NCBI GenBank assembly: GCA_033439295.1
Contig: JAVTLE010000021.1
Span: 1,364,009-1,428,008 of the forward strand
Length of the DNA stretch: 64,000 bases
Direction: 5' to 3'
Source of the DNA: Deuterostichococcus epilithicus
Lineage: Eukaryota; Chlorophyta; Trebouxiophyceae; Prasiolales; Stichococcaceae
Made by a program: the position numbers and the translations under genes. Below, piece by piece: positions 22,289 to 34,385 of this stretch. Every line of letters starts with the position of its first letter. The first letter of the stretch is position 1. A model generated the notes under the pieces. That model was not told where the DNA came from and searched no databases. It saw nothing but the letters and a program-made list of their open reading frames with translations.

Positions 22289-25200
22289 ATGTTGTTGCGC
22301 AGTGCACTGCTCGGTTCCAGCTCGTGCAACTCGTTGAGGCCCCAGACTCAGGGCCACGCGCTCTGCAGACACGCATTCAGGCAGCAGACATGCCACACAC
22401 GCCTCAGAAGGTGTGTGCGTGCTCAGGATTCAAATCCTTCTTTTACACGCCGGGCGCAGTGGCCGCTTCGCCTGCTAGCGTGCTTATGCCATATGCTGTC
22501 TACCTCTGCAGGACCTCGAATGTGTCGGCCACGCCCCAGTACAGCGGCGACGGCGGCGGGCTCAGGGATATGCCCGAGCGGCTGCCCGCGGCAGCGGAGG
22601 AGCCAGCGGCAGATGACGACTTTGAGTTTGACTGGCGCGCGGAAGTCACCAGCCTCGCAGAATCGTTAAGGTGTATCGCCGTGCCATACATGCATGCCTT
22701 AGAGATAAAACGTAGAGAGTAATCGGTTTACCTCGATGTTCTCACAGCTGAAGGCATCAGCTCATTGTACTCCTGAGACCAGACCCTGCAAAGGCCGGTG
22801 CATGAGCATTGCCCTGGTGTGAAAAAACAGGGGTGGTTCGGAGGGATCCGGCTCGGAGGTCGAGGAGGAGCCGGATCTGGGGCCGGAGCGGGTGTTCCTG
22901 GTGGGCGTCGCAGTGAAGCAGCGGGCCAAGCGGTATGGCTACAGCATCGATGAGTCGCTGGAGGAGCTGGCGCGGCTGGCCGAAACCGCCGGGCTGGAGG
23001 TGATGATGCTACGTCACGCACTTTCCGTTCCAAATTTGGGGCTGATCTGAGGCACTTGGCTCGCTGGTTTCAGCTGGCACGGACCGCTGGGCCGGAGGCG
23101 GGCATGCTGGGATCTCGAGCCCCTGCCAGCCCCGGCTGCATTGCCGGGGGCCGCGGCTGCCATGCCTGCGCAGTGGACGCAACACCGAGAGCGCCTGGAG
23201 CCATGGAGTCGAGAGCTGGTTTCCAGTCGTCTGGCATGTGGGGCCCAGCAGTGGGGCACGGTGCCGGTGACTGTGCCGGAGAGCACTGATCAGCCTGGGG
23301 GCGACCCTGAGGCGATCCCACTCGCGCCCCACCTGCTACCCTGCTGGCGGTTGCAGGTGGTGGGATCCACGTACCAGAACCTGGAGGCGATCAGCCCCCG
23401 CAGCTACATCGGCAGCGGCAAGGTGCTGGAGATCATGGAGGCCGTCAAGGCCACCGGCGCCGTGACCGTCATCTTCGACGACGAGCTGTCGCCGGGGCAG
23501 CAGCGCACCCTGGAGAAGATGCTGGGCGGGGAGGTGTGATCCGTTTCACAACCAATGTCTTGACAGCAGCTCGATGCCTTGATAGGCACCTGTCATTGAC
23601 TCAATGCAAGTGGTGTCATGTGTGCTGGTGATTGCACGCTGCACTGTACTGTCTATTCGTTGACAGTTTTCATCTCCAAGTTCTGGCCTGCTGTTCATGG
23701 CAGGTACGGCTGTGCGACCGCACGGCACTGATCCTGGACATCTTCGGTCAGCGCGCAGCCACACGAGAGGGCCAGCTCCAGGTGAGGCATGATTGTGTAC
23801 ATTAGAGGCAGCGCGGCTCCAGGCAATCTGCTTGGTTAGCTGCGATGCTGCGTGCTCGCTGATGAGAAGTCCATGGCACTCTTGATCTGGAAGCTTCAAG
23901 AAGCAGCAGCTGGCCTGCTTCGCCGTTCCCAATCGGCTGATCGACAGCTCTGTCACCAAACGACAGGTGGAGCTGGCGAAAAGTAGTTACCAGCTCCCGC
24001 GCCTGGTGAAGATGTGGAGCCACTTAGAGCGGCAGGCCGGTGGCCAGAGCAAAGGGTGAGCCGCGTAGATGATATTGCATGTCCACGGTGCCACTACCAG
24101 AAAAGTGCTCTGAGGAGCTGACCCGGACCGGGTTTGTAACACGGTGCAGAATGGGAGAAAAGCAGATTGAGATCGACAAGCGGATTCTGCGGAACCGCAT
24201 GGCATTCCTGCGCAAGGAACTCGATGAGGCGAGTAAACCGTCTTCCCCCTCCCAGCGCCCTCCCACTTCGGCGCGTCTGTTCAGGCATACAGATTGTTGT
24301 ACATGTTGTGTGCACATGTCTCACGTGCTGCAAGTGCATTGTTTCGGCAGGTGCGGGCACAGCGCAAGCAGCAACGGACCCGCCGCGCTGAGGCCACTAT
24401 CCCAACCATCGGCCTGTGCGGCTACACAAACAGTGGGTGAGCAGCGAGCGTTTGTCCCTTCCCACCTGCTCATCCAAGCCATCCATCTGACATGAGGGAG
24501 GAGCAGGTCTCAACGCCTCTTGCACGCTTCCGACGCGGCGCCTCCATCGCAAGCCATGGCACTGGCTCCAGGCACAGCACATGCGCCCCCGCCGCAGCGA
24601 AGGGCTTGTTCAGCATCACCGCATGTTCTCAGGAATATTGGTCGCTGGCCGCGCAGGAAGTCGACGCTGCTGAACAGCCTGACCAGTTCGGAGGCGGTGC
24701 TAGCGGAGGACGCGCTGTTTGCGACGCTGGACCCCACTACCCGCCGCATCGAGCTGCAGTCCGGCAAGCAGGCACTGCTGACCGACACGGTGAGCTCCGA
24801 ACACTGTCTTGCGACTGCCTTCTCCTGCTCGGAACATTCCATGAGCTGCTGCGAGGTGTCGCCTAGCCATTGCTGTGCGCTGCTGCACCTGGCGCTAGGC
24901 TCGGGGCAAGTCAACTCCCCTGCTTCACGGCAGTCCTTATTCCTGTGTTATTTCCCAAAGGCGTCTTTACAACAAGCCCTTCCGATCATGTAGGTGGGCT
25001 TCATCCAGAAGCTGCCGACGCAGCTGGTGGCGGCCTTCCGGGCCACCCTGGAGGAGCTGGGCGAGTCGACGCTGCTGCTGCACGTGGTGGACGTCAGCTC
25101 CCCGAATGCCGCAGCGCAGACGGACACCGTCAACAGCATCCTCAAGGAGCTCAACATCGAGCTGCCCACCGTCACCGTCTGGAACAAGGTGCTGGCGTTG

Positions 25201-26517
25201 AAGGGTTCTAGGGTCCAGCAGCTGCGCGCCTGTATTCAGGGGAACCGGCATGCGCCGGCGCAGCGGCAGTCCTACCCACAGTATTCTGCAGCGCCTGATT
25301 TCTGCCTAGCATTGCTGCGCGCAGATAGTGTGTGGGCAGTGTTCAGGGAATCGGCATGCGCCGGCGCAGCAGCAGTCCTGCCACCATATATCTGCAACGC
25401 ACCAAGATATACCTGCAACGCAACACCACCCAACCGCAACGCCTCAGTTGCCCGCAGGAATCTGTAGCGCCTGAAATACTGCCCAGTATTGCTGCACGGC
25501 GACAGTATGCGCCTATGCGGGCGGTGTTCAGGGAACCTGACATGCACCGGCGCAGCAGCAGTCCTGCCACCATATATCTGAAACGCACCAAGATATGCCT
25601 GCAACGCACCACCATCTAACCGCAACGCCTCAGTACCTTGCCTCGTATCTAGCAGTTGTCCCACGTCAGCAGCAACAGATGCTTGGTGGCGCCTGCTTGG
25701 GCCAGCTGGTGGCCGCTGGCATGCCTGGCCGCCGGCACGCCTGGAGCAGCACTCCTCAGAGCGCCAAAGGCAGCCCTTGTAGTCGGCCTTGTGCCGGCGC
25801 TTGTGTGCCCGTCCTGTGTGCGTTGCAGACATCCAGACATATACACTTGACGCACAGCTCGGTGAGTCGCAACATTCCACGAGAATCCCAAACTCGTCTG
25901 CGAAGGTGGACCTGTGCTCAGACCCGGAGCTGGTGCGGCGGGTGGCGGCTGGGCGGGAGGCGACCGTGTGCATCTCGGCGCTGACGGGCGACGGGCTGCC
26001 CCAGCTGGCGGCGGAGCTGGAGCGGCAGCTGGCCAAGCAGATGAGCCACCAGCGGGTGCTCATCCCCTACGGCATGGGCGAGGTGAGCACTTACTCAGAT
26101 CTGCTGCCTCTTACACTGCTTTGACGCTGCTGCAGAGGGATGTCGGCTGCCGCCATGTCGATTCGGGCTTTGCCTTGCTGCTGCCCAGACCCTTCTTCGT
26201 GCAGGCGTTGACTGCCGTTATGCACACATTGTCCAAATCCGTGCACAGCGCTGCCATGCCTCCTTCTGAAGTGTTGCACACAGCCCCAAAGCGGGACTGC
26301 CACCCCCCCCCAAGGCCGCTCTCACACTCCCTTGATGCACCCGCAGCTGGTCAGCGAGCTGCACGAGTCGGCGGCGATCCTGCACGAGGAGTACTGCGAG
26401 ACGGGTACCCTCATCACGGCCTTTATGCCGCACAGCATGGCGTCCAGGTTCCAGAGCCTCAACCTGCTGGCGCCCGCTGACAGCAGCGACGCAGAGGGAG
26501 AGCTGGTTGGCGTCTAG
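22289..26517 (+). CDS. HFLX: HflX-family ribosome-associated GTPase
   Basis: HflX binds the large ribosomal subunit, splits stalled ribosomes and hydrolyses GTP. Exon 1 (22289 to about 22413) encodes an Arg/Ser-rich, acid-free leader ([18 protein letters not shown]), consistent with plastid or mitochondrial targeting. It joins in phase to TSNVSATPQ at about 22512. The N-terminal domain shows [20 protein letters not shown] and [14 protein letters not shown]. The Gly-rich loop (usually GxGE) is [16 protein letters not shown]. The GTPase domain has G1 GYTNSGKST, G3-region [18 protein letters not shown], and G4 NKVD. Both G1 and G4 are cut by introns: 24437-24656 falls inside the P-loop codons and 25189-25905 falls between NK and VD. 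The last exons give [16 protein letters not shown] (G5-like) and end with GELVGV. The G4 intron is 717 nt and carries a tandem repeat. Head-to-head with the heme oxygenase, tail-to-tail with DPH7. The family call is strong; the organelle is inferred. Confidence 0.92.
25233..25634 (+). repeat. Tandem repeat, about 185-bp unit, inside an HFLX intron
   Basis: Three diverged copies are seen. Unit 1 (25233-25340) is shortened internally. Unit 2 (25341-25525) is 185 bp. Unit 3 (25526-25634) is incomplete at its end. Each starts with a variant of TTCAGGGAA followed by CATGC(G/A)CCGGCGCAGC. Units 2 and 3 share CAGTCCTGCCACCATATATC and a run of CAACGC-containing steps. Units 1 and 2 contain the 12-bp palindrome TGCGCCGGCGCA. 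The repeat lies wholly within the intron that splits the NKVD motif. No coding capacity was recognised. Confidence 0.85.
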
Positions 26518-26680
26518 GACGCATTTCTGGTGGCACTGTCGAGAGTCCTGTAGCTGTTTTGTCGCCTGTGAATCTGGTGTTGCATTTCTAGCATTGACAT
26601 TGTTTTGCACCGCTCTGAGAAGACGTGCTGTCGACATGAACACTCGATATTACTGAAATCTTTTGATAACAAGAACAGGA

Positions 26681-26685
26681 TGTAA
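26681..26685 (+). terminator. TGTAA, candidate poly(A) signal of HFLX
   Basis: TGTAA is the usual poly(A) signal in volvocine green algae. This copy lies 164 bp after the HFLX stop and only about 12 bp from the opposing DPH7 stop codon, so the two transcripts would overlap at their 3' ends. The same word is not evident after most other genes here, so the assignment is weak. Confidence 0.3.
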
Positions 26686-26696
26686 GCCTGGGCATC

Positions 26697-28423
26697 TCAA
26701 GCGTGTCTTGGGACGGCCGAAGGCTGCCACAGGTGCAACAGGCGGTCGTAGAATGAGCATGTTGCCGCCAGTGGTGCGTCTGGCAAATGACACCAGTCCG
26801 CTCCATAGCCCAGCGTCTTCTGATGCTCGTACTCTTCTGTCAACGACACTTCGCTGGCTATTGTTGCATCTGAAAGCTCGAGCACTGCACACAAGCGGCA
26901 CATGGTCAGACAGAACTCGCACACCCGAATGCGAGTGGAAATATGAACGCACAGCATGATTTCAACCACACGATGTCACCAACCCCGCTTGAGTGCAATC
27001 CACCCGCTTACGCTTTGGGGACGCTCTCCATCGTTGCGAGGACAACAGTGGTTTCAGCTCACCAGCAAAGCCATTGTGCATGCACGCAGCCAGCAGCCGC
27101 CGCGGGTCGCTGGGATGCCACTTCAGCCGCCACACGCCGCCGCCCGTCGAGGCCTGTGCCATGGTGAGGCTGCGAGCGTGAGGCTGAGCTTTGAGGCTCG
27201 CGATTTCAATGCGCGCAAGCCTCAAGCACTGCCAAGCCAGCAAGCCTGCAGAACAGATGTATACACCCGGCGAGGCTTCGTAGTGACAGTCTCCAATCAT
27301 GGAGGAGCGGCATGTGAGGCAGCGCGCCTGGCTCGTGCTGGTGGGTCTGTGCAGCATGCGCAGGTCCCACAGCCGCACGCGCTCGTCGTAGCTGCCGGTC
27401 ACCAGAAGGTGTTCGACGGCAGGGCTGCTCTGCAGGCAGCACACGCCGGCTCCATGCTCCCGCCTGTTTGCAAATGCCGGCGCCTCCGGCGGCTGCCGCA
27501 GGTCCCACCCCTTCAGGCTGCAGTCATCAGACCCGGAGAACACCAGATCTGCCTGTTGAGGCAGCAGAAGAGAGGTGTGTGAATCTGAGTCATGACAGCG
27601 AGTCACTGATTTCCGCAGGCAAGTGAACGGCAGGCTGGCAGGAAGGGTAATGTGCCTCACCTGCCAGCAGTCGGCGGCGATGCACCAGGCCTCCAGGTCG
27701 TGACCGTGCCACGTCTGCTCCATCTCAATGCTCGCCTCGCCTGCCTGACGACAGTGAGCGGTTCTCAGGACCTCTCTGATGAAAATGCAGAACGCTGTCC
27801 GCCTGCCCATGCGGACAATCTCACCACACCTGCAAGACCGCCAGCTGGCCTGTCGACGTGCTGGCTACAGCACGTCCGCCATGGGCGGCGTGCCTGGCCC
27901 AGTCGACCGTCAGCACCATGCCGGCAGCGACTTCGGCAGATGCTATTTCCTGCCACCCGTCCTGCGCCTCACTCGGCCGCACCAGCCGTACGCTGCCATC
28001 CGCAAGTGCCATCGCGAGCGTTGCGAGCTGCGTGTGCGGCGCCCAGCGCATGTCGAAGATGCCGCTGCAGTCCAGCTGCGCTCGTTTCTGGAGCTGCCAG
28101 CTGCCGAGCCCTGCTCTGGGTTCCGCAGCAAACAGGTACAACCTGCGCACATGCATGACGGGTCGCAATCCTCAGTTGAAAGCGCGTCGCATCGGGCGAT
28201 TTATATGATACATGAAGCATGGTCAGGTGCTGTAGCTGCAGACATTGTCGATGTCTGATGTCCAGAGCATGGCGGCATGCACCCACCGGCCATTGCGCGT
28301 GCAGGTTGCTTCGTCCAGCTGATACGTCCCCACCGCAAGCAAGTGCTCATACTGTTCTGTGGGACACCACTCGGTGCTGTCGGCGTTCAGGTCAAGCGTC
28401 AACTCGTGGTGCAAAATGGCCAT
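26697..28423 (-). CDS. DPH7: DPH7, WD40 diphthine methyl ester hydrolase
   Basis: DPH7 removes the methyl ester from methylated diphthine on eEF2, the step before final amidation to diphthamide, and acts in the cytosol. The first exon (from 28423) reads LTLDLNADSTEWCP and EHLLAVGTYQLDE, a hallmark of the family N-terminus (ADS.EWCP...LACGTYQL). Later exons give WD-repeat pieces: SGIFDMRWAPH, VFSGSDDCSLKGWDLR, LLVTGSYDERVRLWDLR and VWRLKWHPSDPRRLLAACMH. The end, LAATCSFYDRLLHLWQP, is the typical DPH7 last blade. Introns are short. The Met at 28423 sits directly before the conserved N-terminal block and needs no leader. The gene converges with HFLX (179 bp between stops) and is head-to-head with the GTPBP1-like gene, itself an elongation-factor-type GTPase. 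Confidence in family is high. Confidence 0.92.
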
Positions 28424-29536
28424 GCTTGCGATCTCGTGGCGGCATTGGTCAGCACCTCTTCGACCGCTGTCGGCCTTTCAACTAGCATTCAATGACGCGT
28501 TCTGCTGATACATGCAGGGTGATTCATAAAGCGTCGATGATTTTTTGATCCAGGCTACTGCATGGAGACACCGCCCAAGCGCCTTCAGCTCAACAAAGTT
28601 TGCCAGTCAAGCCGCCTCTTCCTGCTGTGCCACGAGTGTAAGCTGCAGAATCCGTCAAATATGCATTCAGGTGGGAGCACAGCTCTGTTCCAAGCTCTTC
28701 ACCCAAGATCACCAGTCACATACCACGGCGGACCACTGGCGGCATTGGGAGCTTCCGATACCCCCGCACCCGCATCTGCCCCTTTGACAAGGTATTCAGC
28801 ACCTGTGTGAATGCGTCCTGGAACATTCGGCCTGCACCAGTTCAGAGACGTTCTTAGGGTTCCTTTGCAAAAATACCCTGCCGCGCTACTGGTGCGAGTG
28901 CACACCGTTGTCCTGGAGTCATCTCGCATGTAAAGCACCCGAGCTCCTGCTTCTTTCTCTGCTGCATAGCTCCGCGGACTGACCGACCAAGTACAAGCTC
29001 AAAGATGACGCTGGCCAGTCTGTCGGCATGAGCCCGGGCCTCGCGGCGTGAACGCAAGTCGCATCGAAAGCATGACCCGGTGCATGCAGATACGTTGTAG
29101 CGGAGCTGAGGCCATGACTGAGCGCGCTTGAGGCCCCTCCCTTGAGCATGGAATATTATCTGATCGATACGAGGTGAGCTGGCTTGCATGTCGACAGCAA
29201 TGTAGAGTGCATTGACGTGTCGTACCTGAGCAGCTGTGTAGTGTTGAGGTCTCTGGCTGCAGGCCAAGCGAGGCCAGGATTCATTCCCAGCAACGACCAG
29301 TAGTGCGTTGTCTACAATCTGAACGACTACGACGAAGACAGGCTTTACAACGACAACGATAAGGATCTCAGTGACGGTCTCAACAGCAGAAGGTCAGCTG
29401 ACGCGCCAACAAATGCGCCAGCTCAGGCTGATCACTGTCTCACATCAGCCGTAAGTGCTTATCACGGCACGACAGGATCTGTGTCAGTGTGCAATAGGCG
29501 ACCTCTGCATTCGCAGTCGGCACGTTCGGCGGCAGA
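28424..29536. other. 1.1-kb head-to-head gap between DPH7 and GTPBP1-like genes
   Basis: It holds both promoters and 5' leaders. Open frames of 80-137 codons exist on both strands (plus about 28562-28810; minus about 29267-28854 and 28938-28699), but none shows a family signature or convincing splicing. A lineage-specific small gene cannot be excluded. No tRNA or repeat was seen. Confidence 0.4.
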
Positions 29537-32500
29537 ATGTCGCACAACCGGCGCCAGGCGCACCCGCTGAGTGCCGGCGGAGGCCAAGACGCCAGCTGGG
29601 TGGACATGCCCGAGCAGCGCAGCGACAGCGAGGAGGAGGCCTTGCAGCACGAGACGTCGGAGGAGGAGGAGGACCCCGATGCTGGCGAGGGCTGGGTGGA
29701 GAGCATCACAGGCCTGAAGGAAGGCGACGGCGCCACAGACCTGCTGATCAACGGCGCCGGAAAGGCCGTGGCCTCCAAGGTAGGGACGGGTTCCTTCCGT
29801 CGCGATGAAGGTTTGCTGCCGATATCGCTGCATATAAGAGGATGTGGCAGGGCTGCCTGCCGACTTGCAAGGAAGGCTACGGTCCAGGATACCAGCTGGT
29901 GCATATGTTTGCAATTGCTGCGTGCGGCAGTGACTGAAGATCAACCTAGCTCATGCCTCCCGCGCAGCCACTCGAAGAAGCGCTACGCCCAGCACGTGCA
30001 TCGGCTGTCGCGCCCTGTGTCATCCGAAATGCACTGTCATGCGCAGTTGAGACATGTGCCATGGGCCGCAGGAGGAGGTGGCTGCGGTGGCTCGCACTCT
30101 GCAGCAGGCGGGCCTGCACGAGAACGGCGCCAGCGAGTTTAACACGCGCCTGGAGCACGCACTGCAGGGACTGTCCACCGAGGTGCGCCAACCCTGATTC
30201 TCCGGCCCCTGGCCTGCCGACATGACGCTGCGGCATGGCCATCCACCAGCTCGCGACCCACGCCTGCTGGCATACGGAGAGAAGTTCTGAAAGCGCTGCC
30301 TGTGCCACTGGACAACAGCAACAAGTATCTCAGCCTGCACAAGTTCCTAGGGCGCTTTTGTTTGCCGAAGTAGAGAGGCAAGCAAACAGGGTGCATCTCT
30401 CGGCGCAGGTGCTGCTGGTGGGTGAGGCCATCGTGGAGGTGGGCGTGCCCGACGGCTGGGGCCCCCTCGGCCTGGACACCAAGCAGATGGACAGGGTGCT
30501 TGCGGAGCTGGAACGGGCCATGGCGGCCGTGGGCTGCGACGTGGTGCTGCTGCGGCGGCGGGCCACACAGCTGCACTCGCTCGACAGCGCAGGTGAGCGG
30601 CAGGTCCACTTCGACCTAGCAGACTTTTGCAGCCATCAACCGCTGCAAGCCGGGCCCGCTGGTGCAATGGCCGTCCGCTGGGCTGCTGGCTGCTGGTTCC
30701 CAGATCGAGTCATGGCAGAGCAGCGCCGGACTGGCGCGGCCGGGCAGGGGCTGCAGCCGCGGAGGCTCCTGCAGAGGCTCGGCGATCGATCGATCGGTTG
30801 GCTTGTGCGATGGCAGAGCTGTGCAGCGGCGGCCCGTACGAGGCGGCGGACGTGGCGGTGTGGCGGCGCAGCGGCGTCGCGCAGCCGCTGGAGGTGCGCG
30901 TCGCCATCATCGGCAATGTGGACAGCGGCAAGTCCACCATCGTGGGCGTCATGACCCGCAGGTGAGCCCACCCAGCGGCAGCGCTGCTCGTGAATGCAGG
31001 CTGCAATCAGTCCCGGAGCAAGCTGGTGCTGCTTGCAGGCTGCCCGTGAACTACAGTCCCTAACAACAGTCACTTTGATACCCTGCTGTGATGGTGGAGC
31101 TGCGCAGAAGAGCTCTGCCGCCACCGCCGAGCAGGCGCGCAGAGCATGCCAGCCCCTCGGCGCTCACCTGCCCCTTCCTGCCATGTCACGCAGCGTGCTG
31201 GACGACGGGCGGGGGCTGGCGCGCTCCAAGGTGTTCAAGCACGAGCACGAGGGCGCCACCGGCCGCACCTCCTCCATCGGCCAGCACAACCTATGTGTGG
31301 GTTCCTGGACAATCGGCAGGACTCCTGGCAGCTGCCCGGCAGACAGTGCGCACAGAATGCACATAGCCCGGGCAGCTGCTGCAGGGCGCATCTGGCTGAG
31401 CCAGGAGCGGGAGGAGTCAGCTGATCAATGCTTTCCGCGGGCAGACGTTTGCAGGACCCGCCTGCATTCTGGACGGGCTTCAGGCACCCTAGATGCCGCA
31501 AGCTGCAGCATCACGATGCTGCTGTGGCCTGCACGCGTGGGATTACTTCGTGAGCGGCGGTCGCGCCTCCCTGCCAAGCCATGCTCCTGCCCTGCCGCGC
31601 AGCTGGGCAGCCGGGGCGAGATCCTCAACGACTCGCTGTTCCGCTCCAACTCGTCGGCGGACTACGTGTCGCGCGCCGCCAAGGTGGTCACCATGGTGGA
31701 CCTTGCGGGCCACGAGCGCTACTTCAAGACCACCGCCTACGGCCTGACCGGCCACCTGCCCGACTACGCCTGCCTCATCGTCGGCGCCAACGCCGGTGGG
31801 GCTGCACCGTCATGTTGAGGCTTCCGTGGGCCGGCGGCTCGCCCCTCCTGCTGTACGATCTCGTAGCTGTTCCCAGGCTCTGCCTGTCGAGGGAGTTGAC
31901 TTGAACTTGGCCATGTATCCGAATTTGGAGCTGGTGCAGTGGGCCAATGCCGTCCACGCGTGTCACAACTCGCCCGTCCTGTAGGCGTGGTGGGCATGTG
32001 CAAGGAGCACCTGGGCGTCGCGCTGGCCCTGAAGGTCCCCGTTTTCTTCCTTGTCACCAAGGTGCGGCGCCGCCGCCTAGTCTGCAAACTACGACCATTT
32101 CACATTCTCCGTGTGGCGGTTGTGTCTTTCCAGTCACAGACTGTTTCGTGAGCACGTCAGCATGACGCAAGCCGGATCTGTGCCTCTTGCAGGTGGACAT
32201 CTGCCCGGAGCATGTGCTCAAGCACACGCTGGAGTCGCTACAGACCATCCTGAAGAAGCCAGGTGTGGCAGCACAGCAGGGACACTGCCGGTGCGGGATC
32301 GTATGCTGCACAGGCGGTTCTCCGACTGTGGCGTGCTCGTGTTCCGGCTCCGACCTGCCGTCGTGTCGCGCTGGCACGACCTCGTGCTGGTCTTCGAACC
32401 CCGCAGGCGTGAAGAAGCGTCCCTTCATGGTGCGCTCCCGCGATGACGTGCTGACCTGCGCCCGTCACATCCACTCCGACGCCCTCGCACCCATCTTCCT

Positions 32501-34385
32501 CACTTCCTCCGTCACCGGTGCGCTTGCTGCCCGATGATGTTCGGGCAGCAATCCCACCCACCAAGTCGATCCTCCATCCGTGCATGTGTCACCACAAGTC
32601 GCCAGTGTTGCTGCGGTTGAGCATCTTGATGCTCAGATTTGTGCCCTGCACAGAGGCTGTCAACAGCCCTCAAGCTTGGAGCGTCCTTGGCAAGACCCCC
32701 GACACTGTTTTCACACCTTGGCACAGGCGAGGGCCTGGAGCTGGTGCGCCTGTTCTACAGCCTGCTGCCGCAGCGCCAGCGGTGGCACGAGCGCTCCGGG
32801 GAGGCCACGCAATTCCTCATCGACGAGACCTTCAGGTGCGCTGCGAGACCTTTTGATTGTTGTTGCTTGCAGAACGTGTGCGAGCGCTGTATTGGCCAAG
32901 GCTGATCACGAGAATGTTCGAATCAATGACAGTGGCTAGGCGGAGATTGCTGCAGCCTGCTGAAGCTGCTACGTCTGTCAAGGCGGTGTGTGGTGCTCAT
33001 TCTGAGTGGATGCGCAGCGTGCCCGGCGTGGGCACGGTGGTCGCGGGCACCTTGAAGCATGGCAGCATCGCGCCTGGCGCATCGCTGATGCTTGGCCCGG
33101 ACGTCGGCGACGGCTCCTTCAAGCTCACCAGCATCAAGAGCATCCACTACAAGCGCCTGCCTGTCTCGCAGGTGTGTCTATTGTGCAGGGTCCTCCTCAG
33201 CGCCACTCGAGCTCAGTCGATGTTTCTGTTGAATGAAAGTCTGCTCAAGCCCACCTGTGTCTCGAGAGAGTGGACAGAAACTAGAGACTAGTTTCGTTAT
33301 CATGCCGCATCTGCATTCTTATCGCAGCTGTGCTGCACTTCTTGCATGCTTGCTGGCAGGATGCAGAGTTCAAGACATGGTGCCGCGCAGGTGGTGGCGG
33401 GGCAGACGGCGGCGCTGGCGCTGAAGAAGGTCAAGCGAGCGGCGGTGCGCAAGGGCATGGTGCTCGTCGACGAGAAGCTCAAGCCGCACGCCTCCTGGGA
33501 GTTCAATGCAGGTCAGCTTCTTGCCACAGGGCTTCCAGTGCCTGCTGGCTGCGCTCCAGTTTGGTCAGCAGCTAACTCATATTGTGACTGTATAACATAT
33601 TCATATATGCATGAGTCGCATGACTGAGCGGCTACATCGTCTGCTTACCGACCCGTCTCTTTCGAGCAGGCGACCACCCCCGACTGATCTGACCGCTGTC
33701 GATGGTGTGCAGAAATCGCCATTCTGACGCATTCGACCACCATCCAGCCCCGCTACCAGGTGTGTCTTTCATAGTCTGATTCCGACTTGCCGCTGCTCCT
33801 TGCCGCACACAGCTCCAAGGGCGCGCATCCCGAATCGCTGGGCCTGCCACCTCCACTGCATGCCCCATCTGCCGGCGCCGCCGCAGCCGAACGGTCACGG
33901 GTTGCTGAGCACAGAATGCTGAGCGAACACACCTGTGGCAGGCCGTCATCCACTGTGAGATCGTGCGGCAAGCGGCACGTGTGGTGGCCATGGACCGGGA
34001 GCGGCTGCGCTCTGGGGATCGTGCCCATGTCCGCTTCCGCTTCCTGCAGCGCCCCGAGTACCTGACGCCAGGTGAGGGTTATACCCTTGCCGAAGAGAGG
34101 GCAAAATTTACAGGCTGCTGTGTCACAGAAACGCAGAGTCGGGTCGCTTCCAGGTCCTGTACAGCAGGTACCAGCTGGCCAGCATGCCTGTGGAAGGCAG
34201 CTGGACAGGCTCCTGGGCAGCTTGGACCCCAGGCATGCGTTCCCGTCTATTCAATGTTCATGAGCATTGCCATAACTTCATCAACAACGAGTTGACAAGT
34301 TGCACGGTTGTTATGTGCAGGGACACGGTTTGTGTTCCGTGAGGGCCGCACGAAAGGCATTGGCATGGTAGCAAACTTCGACTGA
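29537..34385 (+). CDS. GTPBP1: GTPBP1/GTPBP2-type translational GTPase
   Basis: Members of this EF-Tu-related family bind aminoacyl-tRNA, aid elongation on paused ribosomes and link to mRNA decay. Exon 1 (Met at 29537) encodes an acidic Ser/Glu-rich N-terminus. It is followed by [20 protein letters not shown] and a domain with [15 protein letters not shown]. The GTPase domain shows G1 GNVDSGKST (about 30920), the block [11 protein letters not shown]3 [12 protein letters not shown] (about 31700), then [14 protein letters not shown], and G4 TKVD split by an intron (about 32060/32193). DAGHE-type His is kept. Domain 2 follows with [20 protein letters not shown] (about 33010-33080), then RKGMVLVDE, and the domain 3 end GRTKGIGMV, with stop TGA at 34383-34385. 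Over ten exons. The exon around 30280-30360 is uncertain because its frame can be joined in two ways. Head-to-head with DPH7, tail-to-tail with the methyltransferase. Confidence 0.9.

Noticed and set aside
22420-22440. GGATTCAAATCC, which looks like a tRNA B box with a short stem, in HFLX intron 1
   Set aside because: No matching A box, anticodon arm or acceptor stem could be folded around it.
30784-30802. GATCGATCGATCGG palindromic run in the GTPBP1-like gene
   Set aside because: A very short simple repeat in an intron, with no further structure.
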